Origin: Desulfobacteraceae bacterium
Lineage (GTDB): Bacteria; Desulfobacterota; Desulfobacteria; Desulfobacterales; Desulfosarcinaceae
Assembly (NCBI GenBank): GCA_013003715.1
Contig: JABDIN010000094.1
Span: 25,552-89,551 of the forward strand
DNA: 64,000 nt
Reading direction: 5' to 3'
In this document: piece after piece, positions 44,831 to 54,281 of the stretch
Numbering within the stretch: the first letter of the stretch is position 1
How the letters are laid out: every line of letters begins with the position of its first letter
Made by a program: the position numbers and the translations under genes
The notes under the pieces: model-generated
What the model was told of the DNA's origin: nothing
Seen by the model: only the letters and a program-made list of their open reading frames with translations
Databases searched by the model: none

Positions 44831-45230
44831 CTATATCGTCCGCATTTGATGAGCGAGGCATGATTTAATTAAAGATATCGGATATGAATTCGGCAATCGT
44901 GGTGATATCAAGAGCCAAAATGTGTGCGCATAATAGCAACTAAACGGGCTGTTGTAAAGGCAGGTGCCGGCTGTGTATCAGCGGGCACGTACCGCTGCAC
45001 AATTGTATATCATGGCCATGGACGGTCTTGGACAGGAGGAAGGGAGCATTCCGTGTTCATCAAAGTTGACAAACGCTCGGTGACGGATTAGCCTTTACAC
45101 CATCGAAAAAACAATCAGTTAGGTTGGGAAAAGCTCATCGGATAAGGTTATCCGGATGTGGAACATAGTGGTCGCCTCGTGGCGGGGCCCGAATGACAAT
45201 CGATCAAACATCAGGCAGGGATAGTATTGA
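44831..45230. other. Intergenic region without recognised gene
   Basis: The 400 bases between the divergent permease and DUF2156 genes contain no plausible reading frame or RNA gene that I recognise. Two short inverted stretches around AGCGGGCACGTACCGCT occur at 44979-44995. The promoter(s) of both genes presumably lie here but no strong -35/-10 pair stood out. Confidence 0.4.
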
Positions 45231-46103
45231 ATGGATTTTTCACCGGTTACTTTGGAACAACAGGAGCAATATCTCGAACTTTACTCAATCACCCCACAAA
45301 AAGCATCGGATTACAGTTTCACAAATCTCTGGGGCTGGGCTGAAGAATATAAGCTGCAGTGGGCTTGGGATAAGGATTTGGTCTGGATACGACAGCAACT
45401 CCCGCAACCGCAGTCATGGGCGCCGGTGGGGGATTGGCACCGCGTGAACTGGAATGCCTGGGCAAAAGAAAACCCGGGTTTTGAAATGATCCGTGCCCCT
45501 GAAACGCTGATTCAAATTCTCAAATCGGGGGATCTTGAAGTTGAGGTATTCGAAACCCGTGGATCCTGGGATTACATCTACCGTGTCGATGAATTATCGG
45601 AATTGAAAGGCAATCGATTTCACAAAAAGAAAAATCTGGTCAACCAGTTTCGGAAAAAATACGATTTCGCCTATCTGGAATTTGGCAAGGGAATGGTCGA
45701 ACAGGCCCTATCCATGCAGGATGACTGGTGCATGTGGAGAGATTGTGAAGCCCACGCCACCCTTTCCGCTGAAAATCGTGCGATCAAACGGATTTTGTCC
45801 CATTGGGACAAACTGAGACATCTGAAGGGCGGCGCGATTCTCGTGGACGATGTGATGGTGTGCTATACCATTGCCGAACAGATCTCGGATGAGATGCTGG
45901 TCATCCATTTCGAGAAGGGGAACCCATCATACAAGGGATCATACCAGGCGATAAATAAAATATTTCTCGAACAATTCGATGGACCATGCACGCTTGTAAA
46001 CCGGGAACAGGACCTGGATGACGAGGGGCTGAGAAAAGCAAAGCTATCCTACAATCCCGTCGATTTTATCCGGAAAAACCGAATCGTCATAAGCCCCCGA
46101 TAA
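45231..46103 (+). CDS. DUF2156-family protein
   Basis: A 290-residue protein of the DUF2156 family, related to the C-terminal acyltransferase half of phosphatidylglycerol lysyltransferases (GNAT-like fold). Motifs: YSFTNLWGWAEEYKLQW at the start, RGSWDYIYRVDELSELKGNRFHKKKNLVNQF, LKGGAILVDDVMVCYTIAEQI, VIHFEKGNPSYKGSYQAINKIF, REQDLDDEGLRKAKLSYNPV. No membrane segments, so it lacks the flippase part of MprF. Substrate unknown; aminoacyl transfer is a guess from the family. It converges on the adenylate cyclase gene. Confidence 0.85.
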   Translation: MDFSPVTLEQQEQYLELYSITPQKASDYSFTNLWGWAEEYKLQWAWDKDLVWIRQQLPQPQSWAPVGDWHRVNWNAWAKENPGFEMIRAPETLIQILKSGDLEVEVFETRGSWDYIYRVDELSELKGNRFHKKKNLVNQFRKKYDFAYLEFGKGMVEQALSMQDDWCMWRDCEAHATLSAENRAIKRILSHWDKLRHLKGGAILVDDVMVCYTIAEQISDEMLVIHFEKGNPSYKGSYQAINKIFLEQFDGPCTLVNREQDLDDEGLRKAKLSYNPVDFIRKNRIVISPR

Positions 46104-46118
46104 GGGCATTTGGTTTGC

Positions 46119-46181
46119 GAGGGATCGGGGTGTTTTTTTTAATCCAATCCGTGCTCTTGAAAAAAACGCACCGGCACCTGA
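46119..46181. repeat. Remnant of the dispersed repeat / hairpin between convergent genes
   Basis: GAGGGATCGGGGTGTTTTT at 46119 matches the left end of repeat copy A (GAGGGATCGGGGAGTTTTT), and GCACCGGCACCTGAA at 46168 matches its right end (GCACCCCGGCACCTCGA). Only the two ends survive, about 60 bases apart. The arms can pair (GGTG-TTTTTTT with AAAAAAA-CG-CACC), which lets the segment work as a bidirectional terminator between the convergent DUF2156 and cyclase genes. The link to the repeat is inferred from end similarity only. Confidence 0.45.
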
Positions 46182-46200
46182 ATAGACGCGCAGACCATCA

Positions 46201-48774
46201 TCAGGAATTATGATCCACAACCTTTCCCAGAAGCTCATGAATCTTCATATCGCCCAATCTTTCGCTGAATTCAGCGGTATCGAATTTGGTCCGGGCGGCA
46301 CGCAAGGTTTTATCGCTCAACAAAATACTGTTGGGGTATGGTTTGGTTAAATCCTGTAGCCGGAAAACATCATTAACGGAGTCACCGATCACGGTGTAAT
46401 CCATCTTCATGTCGAACCCGATATTCCCGACAACCACCTCTCCGGTATGAATGCTGATACCAATCGTCAAAACAACACCCAGATCCTGTGCCAATGTATC
46501 ATTTATACCCGCAACCGATTCTCTCATTTCCAGTGCGGCATTTACCGCATTGTCCGTGTCGGAAATACTGGAAACCGGTGCACCAAAAATAGCCAGAAAC
46601 CCATCCCCCAGATATTTATCGACGATTCCATTATGTTTAAAAATGATTCCGCCTGTAATTGAGAAGAAATGATTTAACAACATTACGGTCCGCTGAGGAC
46701 CAAGTTCCTTGGATAAAGACGAGAATCCTCTCAGGTCGATGTTGATCAGGGTCAGCGTTTTCAATTCCTCTACCATTTCGGCTTCACCCTGGGAGCCATG
46801 AAGAATTTTATCCAGAACTTCCTTGGGCACAAATTTTTGAAACATTCGGCGAATACCGCGTTCGTTCTCGGCCATGGATACGGTTTCTTTGTATAAGTTT
46901 GCATTTTCTATGGCAATACTCACAGAAGAGGCGATGGATTGTAATAAATCTTCATCATTATGCGTAAAATCCTGGCCTATTTTGTTCAACACTTCTATTA
47001 CACCCACCACCCGTCCCTGTGATATCATGGGGACGCATAGGGCCGAACGGGGTTTAATCTGTTCTTTCGTATTCATCCGGGGTAGAAAATGTCCGGAAGA
47101 TTGAGTTTCGTTTACGATAATTGATTCACCCTTGGCGGCGACATATCCGGGGATACCTTCACCGAGTCTTATGCGAACCATATCCCTGATATTTTCATCG
47201 ATATTGAAGGCCGCTGCAAATTCCAGTTCATTTTCTTTGACCAGATAAAGGGCTCCGGCTTCAACATTCATGATCATGTGAATCATGTCCATCGTATAGT
47301 TCAACACCTGCTTGATATCGAAGGTGGATGTGGCCAAGGCGCTGCCGATCTGCTTAATCGAATCCAATTCCCTGTCGCGTTTCACCACAGCGGCCAGGAG
47401 TTGATTTCGCTCTATTGCCAAAGAAAATGCCCGTGCAAGCCATTCCAGCAAAATACGGGTCTCATGGAATATGGCAGGATTTTCGCCGGAAAGGATCAAC
47501 ACCCCCTTGACCGCCCCATCTATTTTCAACGGCGTAATGGCAGCGGATCGATTGTCTCCCTCGCACAGCAGGGCACGATCGGTATTGCCGTGTAGTGTCA
47601 TGGTATCATTTAGAATAATGATGGACTCCTGACGAAACGCTTTTTCAATCATACTGCTTTTTTCCAGCGCGAGATACCCCCCCTTTGAGACCATCATGGG
47701 TTGATTGGATACCATGTCAAAGACATAGACCTGATCCGCCCGGCTATCATCCCGCAACAAAACCACCGCCGTGGCATAACTGATTACCGACTTGATTTCA
47801 TTCAAAAAAGCGTGAAGCAACTCACTGTTCCGGAAACTAGAGGTGATCACATTCAGCGTGCTGGCCATCGTACCAAGATAGGTGTCCACCTTTGTTTTAT
47901 ACCGCAATAAATTCAAATTTTCGTAAGTGAACGCCGCATTGCTCAATAAGGGAAACAGCACCTCGATTTCCCTTTGCGTATAGACCCGGTCATCTTCCTT
48001 CCTGGAGATGGTCATCACACCGATGATATCCCGGCTGGTCTTGATGGGAATACAGATAAACGACTTGGTGCCGTAATGAAGACGATTTGTCCGTCCGAAT
48101 CGATTATCTTTTTCAATATCTTCGATGACAAGAGGTGTTTTATTTAATACAGCATATTTTGCAATGCTGGTTTCGAATTCGATATGATCGTCTTTTTCGA
48201 AATATTTATCGACTCCGATGCAGGCTTTCACCTTAAAGTACTTGCGGTCCGGTTCTTCAAGCAAAAGGATTGATCCCAGGCTGGAAGCCGTCAGATCGAG
48301 GGCGCGTTCCAGAACAATATATAATATTTCATCCGGATCGGAGGTCACATAGCACAATTCGGAAAGATCTTTGAGTGTTGATATCTCGTTGCACCGTTGT
48401 TCGAGGTTCTCCACCACCGATGTATACTCGCTATCGATAATGTTAAACAATTCCATCATCTTGTGGAGTTCGTCCTTGTGGTGAGACAGCTCCACCTCGG
48501 GGAATAACGAATTCATCTTGCCGGATATCGTTTTGGAAAAGCCGGTGATCTCATAGAATACAGTTCGCAGCATATACAAACCGATCAACGAGAATCCCAG
48601 CACACCCAAAAAAAATATCGGGATCAGCCTGTCATTCAGAAGCTCGTATCGTATGCCGAAGTAAATGAGACCCATAACCGGAAGCAGGAAAAAAAAGGAG
48701 AAAATAATGTTCAGCTTATATTGGAGGGTCCGGTTATAAAAAAATTTCTTTTCAATCCACTTGTAAATCTTCAT
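46201..48774 (-). CDS. Membrane adenylate cyclase with multiple GAF domains
   Basis: An 857-residue class III nucleotide cyclase. Two membrane helices (21-40 and 50-69) are followed by a helical linker, then about three GAF domains (~145-290, ~300-455, ~475-640) and a cyclase domain (~674-845). All catalytic residues can be located: metal Asp680 and Asp724, adenine-recognising Lys720 and Asp792 (MDYTVIGDSVND) and transition-state Asn801 and Arg805. Lys/Asp indicates ATP rather than GTP as substrate. GAF domains suggest control by small ligands or redox state; the two short helices leave almost no periplasmic domain. Confidence 0.92.
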   Translation of the reverse strand: MKIYKWIEKKFFYNRTLQYKLNIIFSFFFLLPVMGLIYFGIRYELLNDRLIPIFFLGVLGFSLIGLYMLRTVFYEITGFSKTISGKMNSLFPEVELSHHKDELHKMMELFNIIDSEYTSVVENLEQRCNEISTLKDLSELCYVTSDPDEILYIVLERALDLTASSLGSILLLEEPDRKYFKVKACIGVDKYFEKDDHIEFETSIAKYAVLNKTPLVIEDIEKDNRFGRTNRLHYGTKSFICIPIKTSRDIIGVMTISRKEDDRVYTQREIEVLFPLLSNAAFTYENLNLLRYKTKVDTYLGTMASTLNVITSSFRNSELLHAFLNEIKSVISYATAVVLLRDDSRADQVYVFDMVSNQPMMVSKGGYLALEKSSMIEKAFRQESIIILNDTMTLHGNTDRALLCEGDNRSAAITPLKIDGAVKGVLILSGENPAIFHETRILLEWLARAFSLAIERNQLLAAVVKRDRELDSIKQIGSALATSTFDIKQVLNYTMDMIHMIMNVEAGALYLVKENELEFAAAFNIDENIRDMVRIRLGEGIPGYVAAKGESIIVNETQSSGHFLPRMNTKEQIKPRSALCVPMISQGRVVGVIEVLNKIGQDFTHNDEDLLQSIASSVSIAIENANLYKETVSMAENERGIRRMFQKFVPKEVLDKILHGSQGEAEMVEELKTLTLINIDLRGFSSLSKELGPQRTVMLLNHFFSITGGIIFKHNGIVDKYLGDGFLAIFGAPVSSISDTDNAVNAALEMRESVAGINDTLAQDLGVVLTIGISIHTGEVVVGNIGFDMKMDYTVIGDSVNDVFRLQDLTKPYPNSILLSDKTLRAARTKFDTAEFSERLGDMKIHELLGKVVDHNS

Positions 48775-49361
48775 TCGCCACTCGCTGGAAGTAGGTTTAG
48801 ACTTCTGGGAACAACGATATTTCTATTAATTTGAACAGGTTCACAAAGTATTCATTCTACCAAAAATACCAAAGCTTGAAAAGATGAAATTGGTGGTGGT
48901 CGATCTTAGCCTTGACTTTCATGGTCACTCTGCATATAGGGGCAGATTGATACCTGAATCTTGCATGAAAATAAATGAGAAAGAGATATAACCTTGTGAA
49001 TAGCGGGATAATACAAAAATTCTGAAATCTTCGGTTTAACCCATATGGTTAAAATGGATTGTGGTCTGATTTTCTCATTATTTTTCACCTAAAGGCGTGT
49101 CGGAGGCTTCCATCTGCAGCGTTATTAAGGGTTTGCGGTAAAACAATCACCACACTTTTGTTCCAAAAGATGTGGGGCTTCACCCTTAAAGCCTTGCATA
49201 TGAAAGCCTCCAACACGTGCAAGATTCAGGTGATATATCGATGAAACATCACGTCATTGTCAAACAGTCTGCAGGTGCAATCATCAGATCATCTCCATTA
49301 ATCATTTAGCCGGCTATATAGCACACCGTTGATCAACTCGTAAGCATTTGGAATAGGAATT
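48775..49361. other. Intergenic region holding one palindromic element
   Basis: The 587 bases between the divergent cyclase and tex genes have no gene that I recognise; a 61-codon frame here is mostly made of palindrome arms. The only structured part is the 122-base palindrome listed at 49096-49217. The rest is AT-rich (48830-49080 in particular) and should include the promoters of both flanking genes. Confidence 0.5.
49096..49217. repeat. 122-base palindromic element
   Basis: Outer arms of about 36 bases: CGTGTCGGAGGCTTCCAT at 49096 and, at the right end, ATGAAAGCCTCCAACACG finishing at 49217, with the similarity continuing inward through GCAGCG-TTA-AAGGGT. An inner pair CCACACTTTT (49150) and AAAAGATGTGG forms the tip. 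The whole can fold into one long hairpin. Size and layout resemble ERIC-like or MITE-like intergenic repeats; only this one copy lies in the window. It is 145 bases upstream of tex. Confidence 0.65.
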
Positions 49362-51626
49362 ATGAATAACGATCATTGCCATAAAATCACCACCGAATTG
49401 AATATCGGTGAATCACAAGTTCGCGCCGTGGCGCTGTTGCTGAAAGAAGACGCAACCATCCCATTTATCGCCAGATACAGGAAGGAAGCCACCGGCAGCC
49501 TTGATGAGGTTGCGGTGACAGCCATCCGGGATCGCTTGAATCAACTTACAGAATTGGAAAACCGGAAGGAGACAATTCTCAGTTCACTGGAAAAACACGG
49601 TCATCTTAACGAGGAATTGAAAGAAGCCGTAGCGGATGCCGATTCTCTGGCCGTCCTGGAAGATATTTACCTACCTTACCGCCCCAAACGACGGACCCGA
49701 TCGACCATTGCCAAGGAAAAAGGACTGGAACCTCTGGCGCTCACCCTGTTGGAGCAGAAAGGCCTTGACCCTGAAGCGACAGCCGCATCCTACCTTGACG
49801 ATGAAAAGGGTGTGGCATCCGTGGCGGATGCCCTTGCCGGCGCCAGAGATATCATTGCGGAGATTGTAAACGAAGACCAGACCGCCAGGGCGAAACTTCG
49901 CCGGCTTTTTACCGAAAAAGCATTGATCAAAAGCTGGGTGACCGGGGACGAAGAGAAAGCGGTTAAATATGAAAATTATTTTAACTGGGAAGAACCCGCC
50001 CCCAATGCACCATCACATAGGATCCTGGCCATAAGGCGCGGAGAAAAAGAGAATTTTCTGAATTTCAGTATACTTCCCGATGAAGAGGATGCCGTTGCCA
50101 TTTTAATTGGGTTATTTGTCACTGGCGATGCCGATGATTCAAAACAAGTCGAAATGAGTGTCCGGGACGGTTACAAACGCCTGTTATCACGGGCTATGGA
50201 AACTGAAACGAGGCTGGTCACCAAAGAACGCGCTGACCGTGAAGCCATTGCAGTATTCGCCGGAAACCTCAGGCAATTATTGATGGCTTCACCACTGGGT
50301 GCCAAACGCATCTTGGGAATAGATCCTGGATTTCGGACCGGATGTAAGGTGGTTTGTCTGGACCGGCAGGGTAAATTGCTGGCCAATGACACGATCTTTC
50401 CACACAGCTCGGCCAAGCTTTTGGACACTGCGAAATCAAGAATAATTCACCTGCAGAAAAAATGGGACATTGAAGCCATCGCTGTGGGCAACGGCACCGC
50501 CGGTAGAGAAACCGAGACATTCATGAAGGGCTTTGATTTTGGCAAACCCGTTCCGATTTTTTCAGTAAACGAAAGCGGTGCGTCCGTATACTCCGCTTCC
50601 GAATGCGCTAGAGTCGAGTTTCCGGATCATGATCTCACCGTTCGTGGCGCCGTCTCCATCGGACGCCGGCTAATGGATCCTTTATCAGAGTTGGTTAAAA
50701 TCGACGCAAAATCAATTGGTGTCGGACAATATCAACATGATGTGGACCAGAATGCACTTAAAGCGTCCTTGGATGATGTTGTCGTCAGTTGCGTGAATGC
50801 GGTCGGTGTAGATGTCAATCGCGCCAGTGCGGAGCTGTTGACATATGTCTCAGGATTGGGGCCGCAGCTGGCACGGAATCTGGTAGCCCATCGTAACGAG
50901 AACGGGGCTTTCGACTCCCGGGCAGCCTTAAAAAAAGTACCGCGTCTCGGGCCAAAGGCGTTTGAGCAATGTGCCGGCTTTTTACGTATCAAGGACGGTA
51001 AGAACCCGCTGGATGCAAGCGCGGTCCATCCGGAGAGCTACCCGATTGTCCGGGCAATGGCCGCGGACATTGGGTGTTCAGTCTCCGAGTTAATGAGCAC
51101 TACACAACTGAGAAAAAAAATTGACATGGGATCCTATGTCACGGACACTGTTGGTCTCCCGACAATTAAGGATATACTTGCGGAATTGGAGAAACCCGGC
51201 CGGGATCCACGAACGGAACTGGAAGAATTCAGCTTTGCCGACGGAGTTGAAAAAATGGAAGACCTGGAAACCGGTATGCGGATTCCAGGCATTGTGACCA
51301 ATGTGACGGCCTTCGGGGCATTTGTGGACATTGGTGTTCACCAGGACGGCCTCGTCCATATTAGTGAATTGGCGGATAAATTCATTAAAAATCCCCACGA
51401 GGTTGTCAAGGTGCAGATGAAGGTGGAAGTAACGGTGTTGGAGGTGGACTCGGACCGAAAACGAATTGCATTGTCCATGCGTCAGCAGCCGGGGAGCCGG
51501 GACAAGCGACCGGCGAACCAATCGAAAAAAATATCTCCCAAACCACCGCAACGGAAAAAAACCGAGCCGAAGAAAACGCCGTTTAACAATCCGTTCGCAG
51601 AGGCACTGCAAAAAATAAAAAACTGA
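49362..51626 (+). CDS. tex: Tex-type RNA-binding transcription accessory protein
   Basis: A 754-residue Tex/YhgF protein. Motifs: IPFIARYRKEATGSLDE near the N-terminus, VLEDIYLPYRPKRRTRSTIAKEKGLEPLA, the YqgF/RuvX-like domain (ILGIDPGFRTGCKVV), tandem HhH (VSGLGPQLARNLVAHRNENG, KVPRLGPKAFEQCAGFLRI) and a C-terminal S1 domain (ITNVTAFGAFVDIGVHQDGLVHISE-type) at ~640-710. The last 40 residues are basic and Pro-rich. AGGAATT precedes the ATG. Tex binds nucleic acids and is linked to transcription and stress response. It is 51 bases ahead of dtd. Confidence 0.95.
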   Translation: MNNDHCHKITTELNIGESQVRAVALLLKEDATIPFIARYRKEATGSLDEVAVTAIRDRLNQLTELENRKETILSSLEKHGHLNEELKEAVADADSLAVLEDIYLPYRPKRRTRSTIAKEKGLEPLALTLLEQKGLDPEATAASYLDDEKGVASVADALAGARDIIAEIVNEDQTARAKLRRLFTEKALIKSWVTGDEEKAVKYENYFNWEEPAPNAPSHRILAIRRGEKENFLNFSILPDEEDAVAILIGLFVTGDADDSKQVEMSVRDGYKRLLSRAMETETRLVTKERADREAIAVFAGNLRQLLMASPLGAKRILGIDPGFRTGCKVVCLDRQGKLLANDTIFPHSSAKLLDTAKSRIIHLQKKWDIEAIAVGNGTAGRETETFMKGFDFGKPVPIFSVNESGASVYSASECARVEFPDHDLTVRGAVSIGRRLMDPLSELVKIDAKSIGVGQYQHDVDQNALKASLDDVVVSCVNAVGVDVNRASAELLTYVSGLGPQLARNLVAHRNENGAFDSRAALKKVPRLGPKAFEQCAGFLRIKDGKNPLDASAVHPESYPIVRAMAADIGCSVSELMSTTQLRKKIDMGSYVTDTVGLPTIKDILAELEKPGRDPRTELEEFSFADGVEKMEDLETGMRIPGIVTNVTAFGAFVDIGVHQDGLVHISELADKFIKNPHEVVKVQMKVEVTVLEVDSDRKRIALSMRQQPGSRDKRPANQSKKISPKPPQRKKTEPKKTPFNNPFAEALQKIKN

Positions 51627-51677
51627 TTCGATAAACACCGGGGCCATAGATGCCCGCAAGAAATAAGGGATGGAAGC

Positions 51678-52151
51678 ATGAACGCCGTCGTTCAACGGGT
51701 CACACAAAGTACGGTGTTGGTGGATGGCGAGACCATCGGCAGCATTGAAAAAGGTGTACTGGTTTTATTGGGTGTCAGTAAAACCGATTCTGAAAAAGAG
51801 GCTGCTTACCTGGCCGGTAAAATTGCAAATTTGCGGATTTTCGAAGATGATGACGGTAAGATGAACCGCTCCCTATTGGATATAAACGGTTCAATTCTTG
51901 TGGTGTCGCAGTTCACTCTTCTGGGAGATTGCCGTAAAGGTCGCCGCCCCTCTTTCATCTCTGCCGCACCACCGGAACAGGCGCGTGAACTCTATGAATA
52001 TTTCATACGTCAATGCAAGCACGAAGGTCTGGATACCCAGACCGGGCGATTTCAGGCCATGATGCAGGTGTCACTGGTAAACGACGGCCCGGTGACGCTC
52101 ATTCTGGAAAGCCCGGAAAGTCTAACCGCCATCAACGATGACAGTCCGTAA
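51678..52151 (+). CDS. dtd: D-aminoacyl-tRNA deacylase
   Basis: A 157-residue Dtd that hydrolyses D-amino acids from mischarged tRNA. The family start [48 protein letters not shown], the catalytic-site motif [17 protein letters not shown] and the GPV cis-proline loop ([12 protein letters not shown]) are present. It is about ten residues longer than the E. coli protein because of an extended tail. The tail overlaps the earliest start codon of the next gene by 14 bases. AAGGGA precedes the ATG. Confidence 0.95.
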   Translation: MNAVVQRVTQSTVLVDGETIGSIEKGVLVLLGVSKTDSEKEAAYLAGKIANLRIFEDDDGKMNRSLLDINGSILVVSQFTLLGDCRKGRRPSFISAAPPEQARELYEYFIRQCKHEGLDTQTGRFQAMMQVSLVNDGPVTLILESPESLTAINDDSP

Positions 52152-53433
52152 TCTTAGCAACCATATGAACGTACCACAGACGTATAATCGGCACCTGGCG
52201 ACAATCGTATCGTGTCTGACGATACTATTTTCCGGGTATAGTTTCGCCACAGCCCCGCAACAATCAACTCCCATTGCAAATACGCGGAAAGTTCCGTCTT
52301 TCATAGCTGCAATGGATGCTGGTATCGGTCCCAACGACGCCGTACTGCTTGCCGGTCCGGACGGAGATATCATTTATTCAAAACATGCGGATAAACCATT
52401 GACGCCGGCGTCAACCCTTAAACTACTCACCGCCCTATTCGCCTTTCATCATCTGGGATCCGATTTCCGGTTTCAGACGGAGTTTTTCCAGGACGCGGAT
52501 GGCAATATTTATATAAAAGGATATGGTGACCCGCTGCTGATATCGGAGGAAATCGAATGGATCTGCAGCGTCCTGGGCCCGAAAATAGAAAAAATAAACA
52601 ATCTGTTTCTCGATGATCTGTATTTTCGTCAACCGATTATGATTCCCGGTATAAAAAATAGTGCGGAACCTTATGACGCTCCTAACGGTGCACTGTGTGT
52701 GAACTTCAACACGGTTTTCTTTAGAACGGTGGACGGCATCGCACAGAGCGCTGAAAAGCAAACGCCCATTTTACCGCTGGCGATTGCAAAAATCCGAAAA
52801 ACCAGACTCAAACAGGGGAGAATCATTCTAAGCCATTCCCGAAATGAGATTCTGCAATATGCCGGTGAGATGTTTCAATATTTCTTAAAAGCGCATGGGA
52901 CACCTGTTCTTGGAGAGATCCACCCCAAGGGGATTGACGGCAGGTCAGCGCAGAAAATCTTCAAACATCGGTCCCGCCACACACTGGAACGGGTCGTTGC
53001 CAAACTTCTGGAGTTTTCCAATAACTTCATTGCCAATCAGGTACTTTTAACCGTTGGCGCTGAAGTTCACGGCCCCCCGGCTGGGTTAAATAAGGCGGCA
53101 GCGGCCATGCATCGATATGCAGCAGATGTACTCAATATGACGACGCTGGAAATCGTTGAAGGTTCGGGGATATCCAGGAGGAACAAGATAAGTGCAAATG
53201 ACATGCTATCTGTGCTCAAGGCCTTTGAACCGCACCATCGTTTGATGCGCCGGAATGGGAATGAGTGGTATAAAACCGGGACCTTGGATGGAATCAGCAC
53301 ACGTGCCGGATACATTCAAGATGACGACACCCGATTGTATAAATATGTGGTATTCCTGAACTCATCATCGGGGACAAATGCCGAATTACAGGTGAATCAT
53401 CTGATACAATGGGTAATCAATTCGAAACCATGA
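52138..53433 (+). CDS. dacB: D-alanyl-D-alanine carboxypeptidase / PBP4-type protein
   Basis: A 431-residue PBP4-family (S13) protein, exported by a signal peptide ([17 protein letters not shown]). Catalytic motifs: SxxK as ASTLKLLTA (Ser92, Lys95), SxN as [10 protein letters not shown], and KTG in [13 protein letters not shown]13 enzymes trim D-Ala and cleave cross-links. The usual extra domain between SxxK and SxN is present. The frame begins at 52138, overlapping dtd, but ATG 52165 ([11 protein letters not shown]) gives a cleaner signal peptide. No ribosome site marks either, so the start is open. A stop at 53431-53433 leaves 29 bases before the converging folE2 end. Confidence 0.9.
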   Translation: MTVRNLSNHMNVPQTYNRHLATIVSCLTILFSGYSFATAPQQSTPIANTRKVPSFIAAMDAGIGPNDAVLLAGPDGDIIYSKHADKPLTPASTLKLLTALFAFHHLGSDFRFQTEFFQDADGNIYIKGYGDPLLISEEIEWICSVLGPKIEKINNLFLDDLYFRQPIMIPGIKNSAEPYDAPNGALCVNFNTVFFRTVDGIAQSAEKQTPILPLAIAKIRKTRLKQGRIILSHSRNEILQYAGEMFQYFLKAHGTPVLGEIHPKGIDGRSAQKIFKHRSRHTLERVVAKLLEFSNNFIANQVLLTVGAEVHGPPAGLNKAAAAMHRYAADVLNMTTLEIVEGSGISRRNKISANDMLSVLKAFEPHHRLMRRNGNEWYKTGTLDGISTRAGYIQDDDTRLYKYVVFLNSSSGTNAELQVNHLIQWVINSKP

Positions 53434-53462
53434 TGGATACTTATCGGCGGGGTATCACCTGC

Positions 53463-54251
53463 TCAGCTATGCTTTGGCTCAGGACCGCTGGTAATATAAG
53501 CATATGCGCTATGGTTATGAATGGACTCAAAATTTTCCGCGCCCACTGAGAACCAGGTTATATTTTTGTCATCATAGAGCCTGCCCGCCACGTCACGGAC
53601 GATATCTTCCACGAATTTGGGATTGCTGAAGCCTTTTTCAGTAACTTCCTTTTCATCTACTCGTTTCAATACCGAATAGACATCACAGGATGCGCAGGAC
53701 TCCACCAGTTCAATCATATCCTCAAGCCATATGAATTTTTTAAATCGTGTTTTCAATTGTACCTGGCCCCGTTGGTTATGGGCCCCAAACTCGCTTATCT
53801 CCCTTGAACACGGACAGACGGAAGAAATGGGCACATTGACTTCGCTGACAAGATCAACCTGGTTGTGATGATTGCTGGTACCGCTTATGCAACAGGTATA
53901 ATCCATTAATCCGGGGGCACCGCTGACCGGTGCTTTTTTTTCGATGAAATAGGGAAAACTGATTCCAAGATGGGCGGAGGCCGCATCCAGGTGAGTTTTC
54001 ATCTGCTCGAGAATGGTGGAAAATTTGGCCAGGGAAACCTCAGTGCGGAGCAGATGAAGCATTTCGATAAACCGACTCATGTGCGTTCCCTTGCATTGAT
54101 GGGGCAAATCCACATACATATTGATTGAAGCTACAGTGGATTGGTATCCCTCGCGCCGGTCCCGGACCCGAATAGGGTATTGCAGATTTTTGATACCCAC
54201 TTTATCAATGGGAATGTTTCTATCGTCCAGCTGGTTTTGTACATCTTTCAT
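53463..54251 (-). CDS. folE2: GTP cyclohydrolase FolE2 (type IB)
   Basis: A 262-residue FolE2, which makes 7,8-dihydroneopterin triphosphate from GTP for folate synthesis using various divalent metals. Signatures: VGIKNLQYPIRVRDR, MSRFIEMLHLLR, VPISSVCPCSREISEFGAHNQRG (catalytic Cys near residue 148), and VRDVAGRLYDD. FolE2 replaces zinc-dependent FolE in many bacteria. It lies 30 bases after ttcA. Length is normal. Confidence 0.94.
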   Translation of the reverse strand: MKDVQNQLDDRNIPIDKVGIKNLQYPIRVRDRREGYQSTVASINMYVDLPHQCKGTHMSRFIEMLHLLRTEVSLAKFSTILEQMKTHLDAASAHLGISFPYFIEKKAPVSGAPGLMDYTCCISGTSNHHNQVDLVSEVNVPISSVCPCSREISEFGAHNQRGQVQLKTRFKKFIWLEDMIELVESCASCDVYSVLKRVDEKEVTEKGFSNPKFVEDIVRDVAGRLYDDKNITWFSVGAENFESIHNHSAYAYITSGPEPKHS

Positions 54252-54281
54252 GATACTCGGTTTTCAAATCAGAGCCTGTTG

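Noticed and set aside
49059..49244. 61-codon frame upstream of tex
   Set aside because: Most of it consists of the two arms of the 122-base palindrome, and it has no ribosome-binding site. Its coding appearance is accidental.
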